Below, one piece after another: positions 17,515 to 27,755 of a stretch of DNA of 64,000 nt (position 1 is the stretch's first letter; each line of letters starts with the position of its first letter). Under the pieces are notes generated by a model. That model was given only the letters and a program-made list of their open reading frames with translations, was not told the DNA's origin and did not search any database. A program made the position numbers and the translations under genes. The stretch is taken from assembly GCF_003217295.1 (NCBI RefSeq), contig NZ_QJTJ01000001.1, forward strand, positions 186,001-250,000, written 5' to 3'. Source of the stretch: Ureibacillus chungkukjangi (GTDB lineage: Bacteria > Bacillota > Bacilli > Bacillales_A > Planococcaceae).

Positions 17515-19920
17515 TTATCGAAGCTCTGCTCCAGCCTCAGTTAAAGCTTTTAACACTTTATTGTGTGCACTCACCACTTCATCATCAGTTAATGTACGTT
17601 CTGGGTCAAAGTATGTTAATGAGAAGGCAACGGATTTTTTACCAGCTTCCATTTTATCTCCTTCATACACATCAAATACCTTTACTTCTTTTAATAATTT
17701 TGTTCCAGCATTACGGATAATCTCGATAATTTCACCAGCTGGCTTTGAACGCTCGAGCTCTAAAGCAATGTCACGTGTCATAGCTGGGAAGCGTGGAACA
17801 GATGTGTAAACTAATTCCTTAACCTCTGCTGTAAGAATCGCATTTAAGTTAATTTCCGCTACAAATGTATCTTTTAAATCGTACTTTTTACGCTCAGCAG
17901 GATGTAAACCACCGATAATCCCTACTTTTTCTCCATCAAGCAGGATAGCGGCTGTTTGACCAGGGTGTAATCCATCTACCGCCGTCTTTTCGAAAGATAG
18001 GCGTTCTGTTAAGCCAAGTTTTTCGAATAAGCTCTCAACGATTCCTTTTGCTACAAAGAAATCAACCGCTAGCTTTTCGCCTTGCCATGCATTATCAACC
18101 CATTTTCCCGAAACCACTAATGCAAGATGCTCTTCTTCATATGGAAGTTCTTCTGCAGTTTTTCCAAGGAACACAGAACCAATTTCATATAATGCAACTG
18201 AATCTGCTTTACGAGCTACGTTATAGCTTGCTGCATCTACTAAATGTGGGATCAAGCTTTGACGCAATGTTGAACGTTCTTCACTCATAGGCATTAATAA
18301 TCTAGTTGTATCTTCTGCTTTAAGTGCGAATTTTTGAGCAAGCTCATCAGATGTTAATGAATAAGTAACTGCCTGGTATAGACCAGCCCCCTCCATAACA
18401 TTTCGTGCAACTCTGCGTTTTGCTTGGTATGGTGTTAAACCGCCAATTTGATCATTACCTTCTGGTAAAGTCATCGGGATTTCATCATAACCATACAAAC
18501 GAGCAATTTCTTCCACGATATCTTCTTCGATTTTAATATCCTGACGACGAGTAGGTGCATCGATGATCAATAAACCATTTGCCGCTTCTACATCAAATTG
18601 CAGTCGATTTAAAATAGATAGCATATCTTCTAAAGAAATTTTCATACCTAGACGATTGTTGATAAAGTCTGGAGAAACAACAACACGTGCAGGTGATTTG
18701 TCTAGGTCATCAACTAAAACAGTGCCTTCTAGAACCTCTCCACCAGCAATTTCTGCTAAAAGCTGTGCAGCGCGTTCTCCAGCTAAAAGTACTCGGTTTG
18801 GATCTACCCCTTTTTCAAAGCGAGCAGAAGAATCAGAACGCAAGCCTAATTCTTTAGAAGTTCGGCGAACAGAGTAGCCTTCAAAGTAAGCTGCTTCAAT
18901 AACTACTGTTGTTGTTTCACTCGTTACTTCAGAGTTTGCTCCACCCATCACACCGGCAATTGCTACAGGTACTTCACCATTTGTAATAACTAGGTTATGT
19001 GCTTTTAAAGTACGTTCTTGCTCATCTAAAGTGACAATTTTTTCACCTTCATTTGCTAAGCGAACAAGGATTTCATTTGATTTCAATGAATCGTAGTCGA
19101 AAGCGTGAAGAGGCTGACCATACTCCATTAAAATATAGTTCGTAATATCAACTACGTTATTATGTGGGCGAACACCCGCAGCCATTAAATAATGCTGTAG
19201 CCAAAGTGGTGATTCGGCGATTTTTACATTTTTAACAACCTTCGCTGCATATAAAGGATTTTCTTTCGCTTCCACGCGAACTTTAATGTAATCTTCAGCT
19301 TTTTCCGAAACCGTATGATATGAGATTTCAGGTAATTTCACTTCTTGAGATAAAATTGCAGCTACTTCATAAGCTACACCAAGCATAGATAATGCATCAG
19401 AACGGTTTGGTGTTAGTCCAAGCTCCAATACAGTATCACGAAGACCGATTAACTCTAGTGCATCACTGCCTGGTACTGCATCTTCTGGTAAAACGTAAAT
19501 CCCATCTGCATATGCTTTTGGTACAACGCGGCCTTCTACACCTAGCTCTTGCAGTGCACAAATCATACCGTTTGATTCTTGCCCGCGCATTTTTGCTTTT
19601 TTAATCTTAACGCCACCTGGAAGACGTGCGCCGGGTAAGGCTACGATAACTTTTTGACCTGCATCGACATTCGGAGCCCCACAAATAATTTGGCGGATAT
19701 CCCCTTCACCAACTTCTACCTGGCACACATTTAACTTATCTGCATCGGGATGTTTTTCTTTTGAAACGACATACCCTACCACAACATTTGTCATGCCTTT
19801 AGCACGATCGATTACGGCGTCCACTTCAATACCTGAGCGCGTAATTTTTTCAGCTAATTCTTCTGCTGCAATACCATCTATATCAACATATTGTTTTAAC
19901 CAATTTAACGAAACTAACAT
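17515..19920 (-). CDS. pheT: Phenylalanyl-tRNA synthetase, beta subunit
   Basis: Large subunit of the (alpha-beta)2 enzyme that charges tRNA-Phe. It has 801 residues, close to the usual 800. An N-terminal EMAP-like tRNA-binding domain is at about 40-150 and the B3/B4 editing domain at about 210-385. The B5 domain lies around 405-475 and the catalytic-like core follows. The C-terminal ferredoxin-fold anticodon-binding domain begins at about SVPRFPAMTRDIAL. It lies 12 bp after pheS in one T-box-controlled operon. Confidence 0.98.
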   Translation of the reverse strand: MLVSLNWLKQYVDIDGIAAEELAEKITRSGIEVDAVIDRAKGMTNVVVGYVVSKEKHPDADKLNVCQVEVGEGDIRQIICGAPNVDAGQKVIVALPGARLPGGVKIKKAKMRGQESNGMICALQELGVEGRVVPKAYADGIYVLPEDAVPGSDALELIGLRDTVLELGLTPNRSDALSMLGVAYEVAAILSQEVKLPEISYHTVSEKAEDYIKVRVEAKENPLYAAKVVKNVKIAESPLWLQHYLMAAGVRPHNNVVDITNYILMEYGQPLHAFDYDSLKSNEILVRLANEGEKIVTLDEQERTLKAHNLVITNGEVPVAIAGVMGGANSEVTSETTTVVIEAAYFEGYSVRRTSKELGLRSDSSARFEKGVDPNRVLLAGERAAQLLAEIAGGEVLEGTVLVDDLDKSPARVVVSPDFINNRLGMKISLEDMLSILNRLQFDVEAANGLLIIDAPTRRQDIKIEEDIVEEIARLYGYDEIPMTLPEGNDQIGGLTPYQAKRRVARNVMEGAGLYQAVTYSLTSDELAQKFALKAEDTTRLLMPMSEERSTLRQSLIPHLVDAASYNVARKADSVALYEIGSVFLGKTAEELPYEEEHLALVVSGKWVDNAWQGEKLAVDFFVAKGIVESLFEKLGLTERLSFEKTAVDGLHPGQTAAILLDGEKVGIIGGLHPAERKKYDLKDTFVAEINLNAILTAEVKELVYTSVPRFPAMTRDIALELERSKPAGEIIEIIRNAGTKLLKEVKVFDVYEGDKMEAGKKSVAFSLTYFDPERTLTDDEVVSAHNKVLKALTEAGAELR

Positions 19921-19932
19921 AGTTGTACCCCC

Positions 19933-20970
19933 TTACCCTTCTGTTCTATGGAATTGTGATAAGAAACGACTATCATTTGTATAGAAATGACGAATATCAT
20001 CTACTCCGTACTTCAACATTGCGATACGTTCTGCACCAATACCAAATGCAAAACCTGAAACCTTTTTCGAGTCATAGCCAGCCATTTCTAATACATTTGG
20101 ATGTACCATACCTGCACCTAAAATCTCAATCCAGCCAGTATGCTTACATACGTTACAGCCTTTCCCTCCACACTTAAAGCAAGAAATATCCATCTCTACA
20201 GAAGGCTCTGTGAATGGGAAGAAACTTGGACGTAATCGTATTTCACGATCATCACCAAACATTTTCTTAGCTAAAGCATCCAGTGTTCCTTTTAAATCAC
20301 TCATGCGAATATTTTCGCCAATTACTAGACCTTCAATTTGCATGAATTGGTGTGAATGAGTTGCATCGTCATTATCACGGCGGAATACTTTACCAGGGCA
20401 AATAATGCGAATCGGCTCACCTTTTTTCTTCTCCATTGTACGAGCCTGAACTGGAGAAGTGTGTGTACGTAAAAGTGTTTCTTCTGTGATATAGAATGTA
20501 TCCTGCATATCACGAGCAGGGTGACCTTTTGGTAGGTTTAAAGCTTCGAAGTTGTAGTAATCCTTTTCAACCTCAGGACCTTCAGCAATTTCATAGCCCA
20601 TTGAAACGAATAAATCTTCAATTTCTTCGATAACTCTTGTTAAAGGATGACGATTACCTTGGCGTACCTTACGACCAGGCAAAGTAACATCGATTGATTC
20701 CTTTTCTAATTGCTCCTGGATTGCTTGCTCTTCTAATACAGTCACTTTTTCTTCCAATTGAGCTGTAACATTTTCGCGCACTGCGTTAACTAGAGCACCC
20801 ATCTTCGGACGTTCTTCTGGAGATAATTTCCCCATTCCTTTTAATAAATCCGTAATCGGACCTTTTTTCCCTAAATACGCAACACGAACTTCATTTAACT
20901 CTTTTAAGTTAGAAGCAGCTTGTAGCTTCGCTAATGCTTCTTGTTCTAATTGCTTTAATTGTTGTTCCAC
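19933..20970 (-). CDS. pheS: Phenylalanyl-tRNA synthetase, alpha subunit
   Basis: Catalytic class II synthetase subunit of 345 residues. An N-terminal coiled coil is at about 1-90. Motif 2 is [15 protein letters not shown] (about 197-211). A cysteine-rich loop ([12 protein letters not shown]) precedes motif 3, [14 protein letters not shown] (about 309-322). The start is GTG at 20970 with GGAGG eight bases upstream. It is first in the pheST operon, about 210 bp after the T-box terminator. Confidence 0.98.
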   Translation of the reverse strand: MEQQLKQLEQEALAKLQAASNLKELNEVRVAYLGKKGPITDLLKGMGKLSPEERPKMGALVNAVRENVTAQLEEKVTVLEEQAIQEQLEKESIDVTLPGRKVRQGNRHPLTRVIEEIEDLFVSMGYEIAEGPEVEKDYYNFEALNLPKGHPARDMQDTFYITEETLLRTHTSPVQARTMEKKKGEPIRIICPGKVFRRDNDDATHSHQFMQIEGLVIGENIRMSDLKGTLDALAKKMFGDDREIRLRPSFFPFTEPSVEMDISCFKCGGKGCNVCKHTGWIEILGAGMVHPNVLEMAGYDSKKVSGFAFGIGAERIAMLKYGVDDIRHFYTNDSRFLSQFHRTEG

Positions 20971-21035
20971 TTGAGTACCCTCCTTATAAAAATAAAATTT
21001 GCTTTGGTTTTATGGTGGTTGCGAGCAGTTGAGAT

Positions 21036-21114
21036 ACGTGCGAGTTCGGTCGCTTTACGTGCGACTTTCGCCCGTTTACGTGCGGCGCGACTCATCATGT
21101 GCGAATTCGCTCAC
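21036..21114. repeat. Short tandem repeat, about 21-bp period, four degenerate units
   Basis: Units begin at 21036, 21057, 21078 and 21097, each opening with ACGTGCG (ATGTGCG in the last), with 21, 21 and 19 bp between starts. The stretch is markedly GC-rich compared with its surroundings and lies between the T-box terminator and pheS, within the operon leader. Confidence 0.75.
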
Positions 21115-21181
21115 ACTACACTCTCATTCAACAACACATTTACTACTGATATCCCGCCTTGCTTTTTCCTTAAAAAAACAC

Positions 21182-21460
21182 AAAAAACCTCGCCCCTAAA
21201 AAAGGGACGAGGACTAGATTCGCGGTACCACCCTAGTTATTGCACTCGTAAAACATGCAATCACTTCATTGACTTAACGACTCGATTGGCCGGCTTTCCT
21301 TTTGCAAAGACTTGCTCCCGGAAGCTGCTTGCGGGGTGAACTTCAATACTGATGACCATACATAAGCTTTCAGTCTATGGCTTATGCTCCCTTGATAGTC
21401 ACTTCACTATTTACTCTTCCCGCTACTAACGCATTTGGATTGTTATTCTTTTTAGTCTTC
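21182..21460 (-). promoter_or_regulatory. T-box leader of pheST
   Basis: The minus strand carries the T-box sequence AGGGTGGTACCGCG (21221-21234), followed by a terminator hairpin (21188-21212) and six Ts. Stem I occupies the upstream part. A TTC triplet (21338-21340) followed by A is the likely phenylalanine specifier codon. Uncharged tRNA-Phe would pair with the T-box and stop termination. Confidence 0.94.
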
Positions 21461-21463
21461 ATT

Positions 21464-21492
21464 ATTTTACGGTAAAACGGAAAACGTTTCAA
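21464..21492 (-). promoter_or_regulatory. Sigma-A promoter of pheST
   Basis: Minus strand TTGAAA (21487-21492), 17 bp, TAAAAT (21464-21469), directly before the T-box leader. Confidence 0.8.
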
Positions 21493-21686
21493 GTATTGCC
21501 AAAGAATTAGTAATTAATCTTTTTCCTTGCTCTAGGATAGGTCATTCGAAATGATTTTAAACTTGCTATCAGAATTAGCTTTAGCCTATTCTAAAAAAAA
21601 GATTTTGATTAGTCAAACGTCTACCGAAGGAAATGTTCTGATACAATTACTCTAAAAAGCTATATGTAGACATTGTACACCAACAT

Positions 21687-21721
21687 AAAAACACCGACCC
21701 ACAACGACATGTGAACCGGTG
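21687..21721 (-). terminator. Intrinsic terminator of the rRNA methyltransferase gene
   Basis: A 12-bp stem (21692-21703 with 21710-21721, including G-U pairs) is followed on the minus strand by TTTTTA. Confidence 0.85.
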
Positions 21722-21730
21722 CTATCGATT

Positions 21731-22492
21731 TTATTTTACAAATTGGTATAGCAAAATCCCTGTAGCTACTGCAACATTTAAAGATTCAGCCTGTCCTAAA
21801 ATCGGGATGATAACATTCTGATCTGTTTTAGCTAATAGCTGAGGGTGAATACCGCTGCCTTCATTTCCTACGATTAAAGCAAAGCTGCCTGAAGTTTCTA
21901 CTTCTGTATAGACAACTGCCTCTTGTAATGCAGTTCCATATACCTTCACTTCACGATCTTGCAGGTCTTCTATCCAATCAGCTAAATCTCCACGAATAAT
22001 CGGGATATGGAAGTGAGACCCTTGGGCTGAACGCAAAGTTTTTGGATTATACGCATCTGCACTACCTTTACCTAATACAACCGCATCAATACCAGCAGCA
22101 TCAGCAGTACGAATCATTGTACCGATATTTCCTGGATCTTGTACTGCATCTACAAGTAAAAGCTTTCTCCAGCTTCCCATAGCCGCTTCATCCACTTCTA
22201 ATTGTTTGCAGTGTGCAAAAACTCCCTGCGAGGTTTCTGTTTCTGCAAGCTCAACTGCAATCGGCCCGGTTATTTCAACCATTTCTAAATTATCGATATC
22301 CCAAAGCAATGGTAGGTCTACACCATCACGTACGATAATTTGAACGATTTGTTCTTTATTTTTCAAAGCCTCTTCCACTAAATGAAAGCCCTCTACGATA
22401 AACTCTCCTGATTTTTCACGTTCTTTTCTTGTCGTCACAAGCTTTTTCCAATGCTTCACTAAAGCATTTTGTGGTGATTCAATTCGTTTCAT
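21731..22492 (-). CDS. TrmH/SpoU-family 23S rRNA 2'-O-ribose methyltransferase (YsgA-like)
   Basis: SAM-dependent RNA ribose methyltransferase of 253 residues. A small N-terminal substrate-binding domain (about 1-95) is followed by the SPOUT knot domain with its three motifs: VQDPGNIGTMIRTADAAG, LIVGNEGSGIHP and IPILGQAESLNVAVATGI. The position beside pheS matches ysgA in Bacillus. The exact rRNA position modified is not deducible. It has its own promoter and terminator. Confidence 0.9.
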   Translation of the reverse strand: MKRIESPQNALVKHWKKLVTTRKEREKSGEFIVEGFHLVEEALKNKEQIVQIIVRDGVDLPLLWDIDNLEMVEITGPIAVELAETETSQGVFAHCKQLEVDEAAMGSWRKLLLVDAVQDPGNIGTMIRTADAAGIDAVVLGKGSADAYNPKTLRSAQGSHFHIPIIRGDLADWIEDLQDREVKVYGTALQEAVVYTEVETSGSFALIVGNEGSGIHPQLLAKTDQNVIIPILGQAESLNVAVATGILLYQFVK

Positions 22493-22534
22493 AATAGTAC
22501 GTTTACCGCCTTTTCCTTTTCGTTCTATTGCCTA

Positions 22535-22563
22535 ATTTTACATGAAAAGTCGGTCAGTGTAAA
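22535..22563 (-). promoter_or_regulatory. Sigma-A promoter of the rRNA methyltransferase gene
   Basis: Minus strand TTTACA (22558-22563), 17 bp, TAAAAT (22535-22540). Confidence 0.7.
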
Positions 22564-22594
22564 AAATGTTCTATATCAAAGAAAATATTGTTGT

Positions 22595-23707
22595 TTAAAG
22601 GCAGAGTTCTTCACCAATAATCCTTAAACTTTCTCCAAGCTTTTCAATATGCTCCTCCGTTGTTCCATCTCCAAAAGATACTCGGAAAAACTGGCGTGCC
22701 TTTGATAGACTATTCCCCATTGCTAAAATCGCTTTTGTTCCAGAGCTGCTATTGATATCACAGGCACTTCCTGTAGAAATACCTATGCCTGCTTCGTTTA
22801 ACTTAAGCATTACCATTTGTCCTTCTACACCATTAATGCAGAGACCACAAATGCTTGGAAGCTGCTGTTCATCCTCAGCCTCGATAAAAATACAGCCCGT
22901 ATCATTTAAAATCTCTTTTAAACGATTTCGGTACAGCTTAAATTTCTCTAATTCATAAGTAAATTGCTCCATCGCTGTTACCATCGCGACTATTGCAGGC
23001 AGATCCACTGTCCCCCCGCGTAATCCTCTTTCATGTGTTACACCAGGGAAAACTGGGACAGTTCTTTTACGAGGGTTCATATAAATTACCCCGCAGCCTT
23101 TTGGACCTCCGATTTTATGGGCAGATACAGTTATGGCATCAACATCCTTCGCGAATTGCTTAATCGGCAATTTGCAGAAGGATTGAACACAATCGACATG
23201 AAATAAAATATTATTTTGTCGTGCAATTTTTGCGATCTGTTCCACTGGCTGAATGGTGCCAATTTCTGAATTAACATGCTGAATCGAAATTAACACCGTA
23301 TCCTCACGAATTGAGTTTTGGAGTATTTCTATATCGACTAATCCATTCTCATCAAGAGGGATCTTTGTAATCAAATAACCTTCTCGTTCAAGTGTATTCA
23401 TGGCAGCATGAACACTTGTATGCTCAGCTGCCGAGATAATTACATGCCTTCGTTCACCAACTCGAGCTAGAGATAATATCGCTAGAAGATTCCCTTCAGT
23501 CCCACTTCCAGTAAAAATAATGCCGTCACGATTGACACCTAGTTTTTTTGCAACTCTTGTTCTAGCGTTTTCTAATAAAAAACTCGCGCTTCCTCCTGCA
23601 TCATGTAGGCTAGATGTATTTCCATACACTGCCTTTGCTGCTTCTGCGTAAGCTGCGATAGCTGCATCTGTCATCGGTGTTGTTGCAGCATAGTCAAGAT
23701 ATATCAT
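22595..23707 (-). CDS. nifS: Cysteine desulfurase of the NAD cluster (NifS-like)
   Basis: PLP enzyme of 370 residues that moves cysteine sulfur to iron-sulfur assembly. The PLP lysine lies in TVSAHKIGGPKGCG (about 196-209) and the catalytic cysteine in GISTGSACDINSSS. It is divergent from nadB-nadC-nadA, the B. subtilis arrangement in which this desulfurase matures the 4Fe-4S cluster of NadA. Unlike B. subtilis, no nadR/niaR regulator gene lies beside it; an rRNA methyltransferase follows instead. Confidence 0.93.
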   Translation of the reverse strand: MIYLDYAATTPMTDAAIAAYAEAAKAVYGNTSSLHDAGGSASFLLENARTRVAKKLGVNRDGIIFTGSGTEGNLLAILSLARVGERRHVIISAAEHTSVHAAMNTLEREGYLITKIPLDENGLVDIEILQNSIREDTVLISIQHVNSEIGTIQPVEQIAKIARQNNILFHVDCVQSFCKLPIKQFAKDVDAITVSAHKIGGPKGCGVIYMNPRKRTVPVFPGVTHERGLRGGTVDLPAIVAMVTAMEQFTYELEKFKLYRNRLKEILNDTGCIFIEAEDEQQLPSICGLCINGVEGQMVMLKLNEAGIGISTGSACDINSSSGTKAILAMGNSLSKARQFFRVSFGDGTTEEHIEKLGESLRIIGEELCL

Positions 23708-23788
23708 GTTGGTATCTCCTTTAAATTTAATCCTAAAATGAATAGCGCTCGCCTTTAAATCTCTATGAAACTGACATTATTTCAATAC

Positions 23789-23830
23789 TTGTTTTCCATT
23801 TCATTTTATGTAAAGATAGGTGTCAAGACA
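23789..23830 (+). promoter_or_regulatory. nadBCA promoter with a candidate NiaR operator
   Basis: TTGTTT (23789-23794), 16 bp, TAAAGA (23811-23816). It is followed at once by the perfect palindrome TGTCAAGACA (23821-23830), covering the expected start point. A TGTC..GACA core is what I recall for NiaR (YrxA/NadR) operators in Bacillales. The regulator gene itself is not in this window. Confidence 0.6.
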
Positions 23831-23850
23831 ACTGTAAAGAAGGGGAATCT

Positions 23851-25440
23851 ATGAAAATCGAAACTGACATCGTCATTATCGGTAGTGGAATTGCCGCACT
23901 TCAGGCTGCTCGTGTATTATCAAAACGTTTTAGTATCCACCTTATTACGAAATCCAACATTAGAAATAGTAGCTCCTATAGAGCTCAAGGTGGAATTGCT
24001 GCAGTAATAAGTCAGGAAGATCATACATCTCTCCATATACAAGATACACTTCATGCAGGCGAGTATCATCATGTAGAAGCACATGTAGAACAGTTAGTTA
24101 AAGTAGGAAAAGATGCGGTTCAACAGCTTATCAATCAGGACTTCCCTGTCGATCGAACTGTTCAAGGAGATATTTCACTAGGACTCGAGGGTGCACATAG
24201 TAAACCAAGGATCCTTCATTCTGGTGGAGATGCTACAGGAAAAGTATTGATTGAGCATTTAATAAAGGAACTCCCTCAAAACGTAGAAGTCCATGAGCAT
24301 GAGATTGCATATGAACTACTTTTAAATACTTCAGGTGAATGTATAGGTGTCAAAACAAAGAACGATTCAGGTGATTCAATCTATTATGCTTCCTACGTCA
24401 TCCTTGCTACTGGTGGTGCTGGTAGTGTTTATGCTTGCACCTCTAATTGTCCGGATAGTGTCGGGGATGGAATTGCCCTAGCTTATCTTGCAGGTGCACA
24501 AATTACGGATATGGAATTTGTACAATTTCACCCGAGCTTACTCTATATAAATGGTACTGCAAAAGGGCTTGTCTCAGAGGCAGTACGCGGTGCTGGCGGA
24601 TATTTTGTTGATGAAAATGGAAACAGGCTAATGGAGGGTAAACACCCCCTTGGTGATCTAGCACCTCGTCATGTAACAGCTTATGAAATGTATAAAGAAC
24701 GCGCAAAAGGCAATGAAGTCTACCTCGACATATCCGGTATTGCTGATTTTGAAAGGAAATTCCCTACTATTACACAAATTTGTCAAGAAAATGGGGTTTC
24801 TATTTCACAAGAACGTATCCCAATTGCACCAGGTAGTCACTTTTTAATGGGAGGAGTCGTAGCGGACCGATATGGACGGACCAGTATCCCTAGATTACTT
24901 GCTGTAGGAGAAGTTGCGTGTACGGGCGTCCATGGCGCTAACCGTTTAGCAAGTAATTCCTTGCTAGAAGGAATTACCTTTGGAAAGCTCATGGCTGAAA
25001 AACTCTTATTAAATGGAACAAAACAATGGAACTTTCAGGAACCCCCTTCTTTAGCTAGTGATGAGAGGTTAACTCTTCTAGCGAAAGAAACCCTGCAAAA
25101 CGAAATGTTAGATAAGGCTGGAGTTATACGGAGCATTAAAGATTTGATCAAATTACAAAAGCTTTTACCGACATATAATCAAGTGGAATTTTTTGATTTT
25201 AGTGGATGTACGAAGCAGCAAATCGAGCTTGCTTTTATGCATATTACAGCCTCTTTAATCGTGAATGCTGCTCTTTTGCGTAAAGAATCTCGTGGAGCAC
25301 ATATTCGTACAGACTTCCCTTCTAAATGCCAGGATTGGCAAAATAAATGGGTAGTTTTTGAAAAAGGAAAAATGAATGTGAGGGATGGACTATATGAACA
25401 AAATCAAACTGCAAACGATGTTAAAGCAATTTTTCAATGA
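23851..25440 (+). CDS. nadB: L-aspartate oxidase
   Basis: FAD enzyme that oxidises L-aspartate to iminoaspartate, the first step of de novo NAD synthesis. It has 529 residues. The Rossmann FAD motif IIGSGIAALQAA is at about 9-20, followed by SSSYRAQGGIAAVI. The substrate/active-site segment is QFHPSLLY, and a second FAD contact lies in LAVGEVACTGVHGANRLASNSL. The ATG follows AAGAAGGGG. nadC overlaps its end. Confidence 0.97.
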   Translation: MKIETDIVIIGSGIAALQAARVLSKRFSIHLITKSNIRNSSSYRAQGGIAAVISQEDHTSLHIQDTLHAGEYHHVEAHVEQLVKVGKDAVQQLINQDFPVDRTVQGDISLGLEGAHSKPRILHSGGDATGKVLIEHLIKELPQNVEVHEHEIAYELLLNTSGECIGVKTKNDSGDSIYYASYVILATGGAGSVYACTSNCPDSVGDGIALAYLAGAQITDMEFVQFHPSLLYINGTAKGLVSEAVRGAGGYFVDENGNRLMEGKHPLGDLAPRHVTAYEMYKERAKGNEVYLDISGIADFERKFPTITQICQENGVSISQERIPIAPGSHFLMGGVVADRYGRTSIPRLLAVGEVACTGVHGANRLASNSLLEGITFGKLMAEKLLLNGTKQWNFQEPPSLASDERLTLLAKETLQNEMLDKAGVIRSIKDLIKLQKLLPTYNQVEFFDFSGCTKQQIELAFMHITASLIVNAALLRKESRGAHIRTDFPSKCQDWQNKWVVFEKGKMNVRDGLYEQNQTANDVKAIFQ

Positions 25441-26254
25441 GGATATTGGTGATGGAGATTTATCTAGCGAGCTTTTGTTTTCATCATCAGACAAAGGCTC
25501 TTTTACTTTTTACGCAAAGGAAACAGGCATTTTTTGCGGAGCAGAAATTATTCATATCGGCTTCAGCCTTTTAGATCCTTCACTACAAATATCACTATTG
25601 AAAAAGGATGGAGAAACAATTGAAGCAGGTGACGAGCTTGCCGTTATTGAAGGGCCATTGCAAAGCTTATTATCTGGAGAGCGAGTTATTTTAAATTTAG
25701 TTCAACGAATGAGTAGTATTGCAACGAACGCTTCTAAAGCAATGGCTTTAATAGAGGGGACAAATGCGAAAATCTGTGATACTCGTAAAACAATTCCGGG
25801 TCTAAGAATGCTAGATAAATATGCTGTTCGCACAGGTGGCGCCTACAATCACAGAAGCGGTCTTTATGACTGTATTATGTTAAAGGATAATCACATTGCT
25901 TTTGCAGGGAGTATTTCTAAGGCTGTAAATACTGCTAAATCTAAAATCGGACATACCGTTAAAATCGAGGTTGAAATCGAAACAAAAGATCAGCTAATAG
26001 AAGCAATTGAGGCTGGTGCAGATATTATTATGTTCGATAATCGAAGCCCTGAGGAAATCCGTAACTGGCTTCCCCTTGTACCTGCCCATATCATTACCGA
26101 GGCTTCAGGTGGAATTACTTTTGATAATTTAAGAGCTTATGCAGAAAGTGGTGTCGAGTATATTTCCTTAGGCGCCCTTACCCACTCTGTAAAAGCATTG
26201 GATATTAGTGCATTAGTTCAACTGAAGGGAGAAATGGTTTATGAGCATCATTAG
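25394..26254 (+). CDS. nadC: Nicotinate-nucleotide pyrophosphorylase (quinolinate phosphoribosyltransferase)
   Basis: Converts quinolinate and PRPP to nicotinate mononucleotide. It has 286 residues from the ATG at 25394, preferred over the ATG at 25385 because GAGGG lies nine bases upstream. Family motifs include [28 protein letters not shown] and MLKDNH. It overlaps the end of nadB by 47 bp and the start of nadA by 14 bp, so translation of the three genes is tightly coupled. Confidence 0.97.
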   Translation: MNKIKLQTMLKQFFNEDIGDGDLSSELLFSSSDKGSFTFYAKETGIFCGAEIIHIGFSLLDPSLQISLLKKDGETIEAGDELAVIEGPLQSLLSGERVILNLVQRMSSIATNASKAMALIEGTNAKICDTRKTIPGLRMLDKYAVRTGGAYNHRSGLYDCIMLKDNHIAFAGSISKAVNTAKSKIGHTVKIEVEIETKDQLIEAIEAGADIIMFDNRSPEEIRNWLPLVPAHIITEASGGITFDNLRAYAESGVEYISLGALTHSVKALDISALVQLKGEMVYEHH

Positions 26255-27341
26255 TTTACTTGCGAGCAATATGCTGCCAGAAAAATATCGTACGATGACT
26301 CGATCAGAAATGGAACAACGTGTTCGCAAAATTAAAGAAGCCCTGGGTGATAAATTATTCATTCCTGGTCATCATTATCAAAAGGATGAAGTCATTCAAT
26401 TTGCTGATAGTGTTGGTGATTCATTGCAGCTTGCTCAAGTAGCGGCAGCAAATAAAGAAGCAGAGCATATTGTTTTCTGCGGTGTACATTTCATGGCAGA
26501 AACTGCAGATATGCTTACAACAGATGAACAAACCGTTTACCTACCAGATATGCGTGCAGGCTGTTCGATGGCCGACATGGCGGATATCTACCAAACCGAA
26601 GAAGCATGGATAGAGCTACAAAAGCTTTTTGGTGATACAATGATTCCTTTAACTTATGTAAACTCAACAGCTGCTATCAAAGCCTTCACTGGCAGAAATG
26701 GTGGTGCTTGTGTTACTTCATCGAACGCAAAGAAAATGGTAAAATGGGCATTTACTCAGAAAGAGCGTTTATTCTTTTTACCTGACCAGCATCTTGGTCG
26801 TAATACGGCATACGAACTAGATATTCCATTAGAGCAAATGGCTGTTTGGAATCCAGTAATTGGCGGGCTGGAGTATGAAGGAAATCTAGAAGATATTAAG
26901 GTCATTCTGTGGAAAGGCCACTGTTCTGTACATCAAGGCTTTACTGTATCAAACGTAAACGAAGTACGTAAAAAATATCCTGAGATGACTATCATCGTCC
27001 ACCCTGAATGCTGTCGTGAGGTGGTTGAAGTATCAGATTTGAATGGTTCAACAAAGTATATCGTAGACACGATAAATGCGGCTCCTGTTGGTTCAAGCTT
27101 TGCAATCGGAACAGAAATGAATTTAGTTAAACGAATTATTGCCGAAAATCCAGATAAGTATATCATTTCGTTGAACGAAAATATGTGTCCATGCTTAACG
27201 ATGAACCGCATCGATTTACCGCACCTATTATGGGCATTAGAGATGATTGAAGAAGGCGCTCAAGGAAATATTATTAAGGTAGCACCAGAGGTAACAAAGG
27301 AAGCCATACTATCCCTTGATCGAATGCTTGCATTAGCTTAA
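26241..27341 (+). CDS. nadA: Quinolinate synthase
   Basis: 4Fe-4S enzyme that condenses iminoaspartate with dihydroxyacetone phosphate. It has 366 residues, the long Bacillus form. Cluster ligands by comparison with B. subtilis are C108 (RAGCSMAD), C228 ([10 protein letters not shown]) and C318 (in NENMCPCL). A disulfide-type CPC pair is present. It starts inside the end of nadC with GGGAG upstream and is followed by a strong terminator. Confidence 0.97.
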   Translation: MSIISLLASNMLPEKYRTMTRSEMEQRVRKIKEALGDKLFIPGHHYQKDEVIQFADSVGDSLQLAQVAAANKEAEHIVFCGVHFMAETADMLTTDEQTVYLPDMRAGCSMADMADIYQTEEAWIELQKLFGDTMIPLTYVNSTAAIKAFTGRNGGACVTSSNAKKMVKWAFTQKERLFFLPDQHLGRNTAYELDIPLEQMAVWNPVIGGLEYEGNLEDIKVILWKGHCSVHQGFTVSNVNEVRKKYPEMTIIVHPECCREVVEVSDLNGSTKYIVDTINAAPVGSSFAIGTEMNLVKRIIAENPDKYIISLNENMCPCLTMNRIDLPHLLWALEMIEEGAQGNIIKVAPEVTKEAILSLDRMLALA

Positions 27342-27345
27342 ATAT

Positions 27346-27380
27346 AAAAAAAGCAACTCACTACAGGAGTTGCTTTTTTT
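27346..27380 (+). terminator. Intrinsic terminator of nadBCA
   Basis: AAAAAAGCAACTC pairs with GAGTTGCTTTTTT around a seven-base loop, ending in a T-run. Confidence 0.93.
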
Positions 27381-27442
27381 ATACTTCTTTATAGTATTAG
27401 TAAGGATTAACAAAACTCTCAACGTTTCTCTTTAATTACGAT

Positions 27443-27471
27443 GTATAGTTTCGACATTGTAACGCAGACTA
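27443..27471 (+). promoter_or_regulatory. Forespore (sigma-G type) promoter of sspI
   Basis: GTATA (27443-27447), 17 bp, CAGACTA (27465-27471). This is close to the sigma-G consensus gnATR and CATnnTA, with one mismatch in the -10. It fits the spore-specific role of the gene. Confidence 0.6.
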
Positions 27472-27492
27472 GTCATTAAGGAGGCGATTGTA

Positions 27493-27702
27493 ATGAATTT
27501 TCAAATTAGACAAGCCATTGCATCAAATGTTACAGGTGATAGTGCTACAGAATTCCGCGATACTGTAGAGGATGCCATTTCCCGTGGAGACGAGCATTTA
27601 TTACCTGGTCTAGGCGTGTTTTTAGAAAAATGGTGGAATTCTTCTACACCAGATGAACAACAGCAATTTACTGAAAAACTTTCACAAGCATTTCAAAATT
27701 AA
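27493..27702 (+). CDS. sspI: Small acid-soluble spore protein I
   Basis: Minor spore-core protein of 69 residues made only in the forespore. The sequence shows the SspI hallmark IRQAIASNVTGDSA near the N-terminus and HLLPGLGVFLEKWW in the middle. A strong AAGGAGG ribosome site precedes the ATG. Its presence shows that the organism makes endospores. The location near pheS/ysgA matches B. subtilis. Confidence 0.95.
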   Translation: MNFQIRQAIASNVTGDSATEFRDTVEDAISRGDEHLLPGLGVFLEKWWNSSTPDEQQQFTEKLSQAFQN

Positions 27703-27710
27703 AGAATTGT

Positions 27711-27749
27711 AAGGCTGACAAGCTTCTAACTTCGTGTCTTGGCAGCCTT
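27711..27749 (+). terminator. Hairpin terminator between sspI and the MarR gene
   Basis: AAGGCTG-n-CAAG pairs with CTTG-n-CAGCCTT (27711-27749). The following T-tract is weak on both strands, so efficiency is uncertain. It sits between convergent genes. Confidence 0.6.
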
Positions 27750-27755
27750 CTACCT

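Noticed and set aside
21001-21339. Plus-strand frame across the pheST T-box
   Set aside because: It overlaps the T-box, terminator and tandem repeat. Composition reflects RNA structure, not coding.
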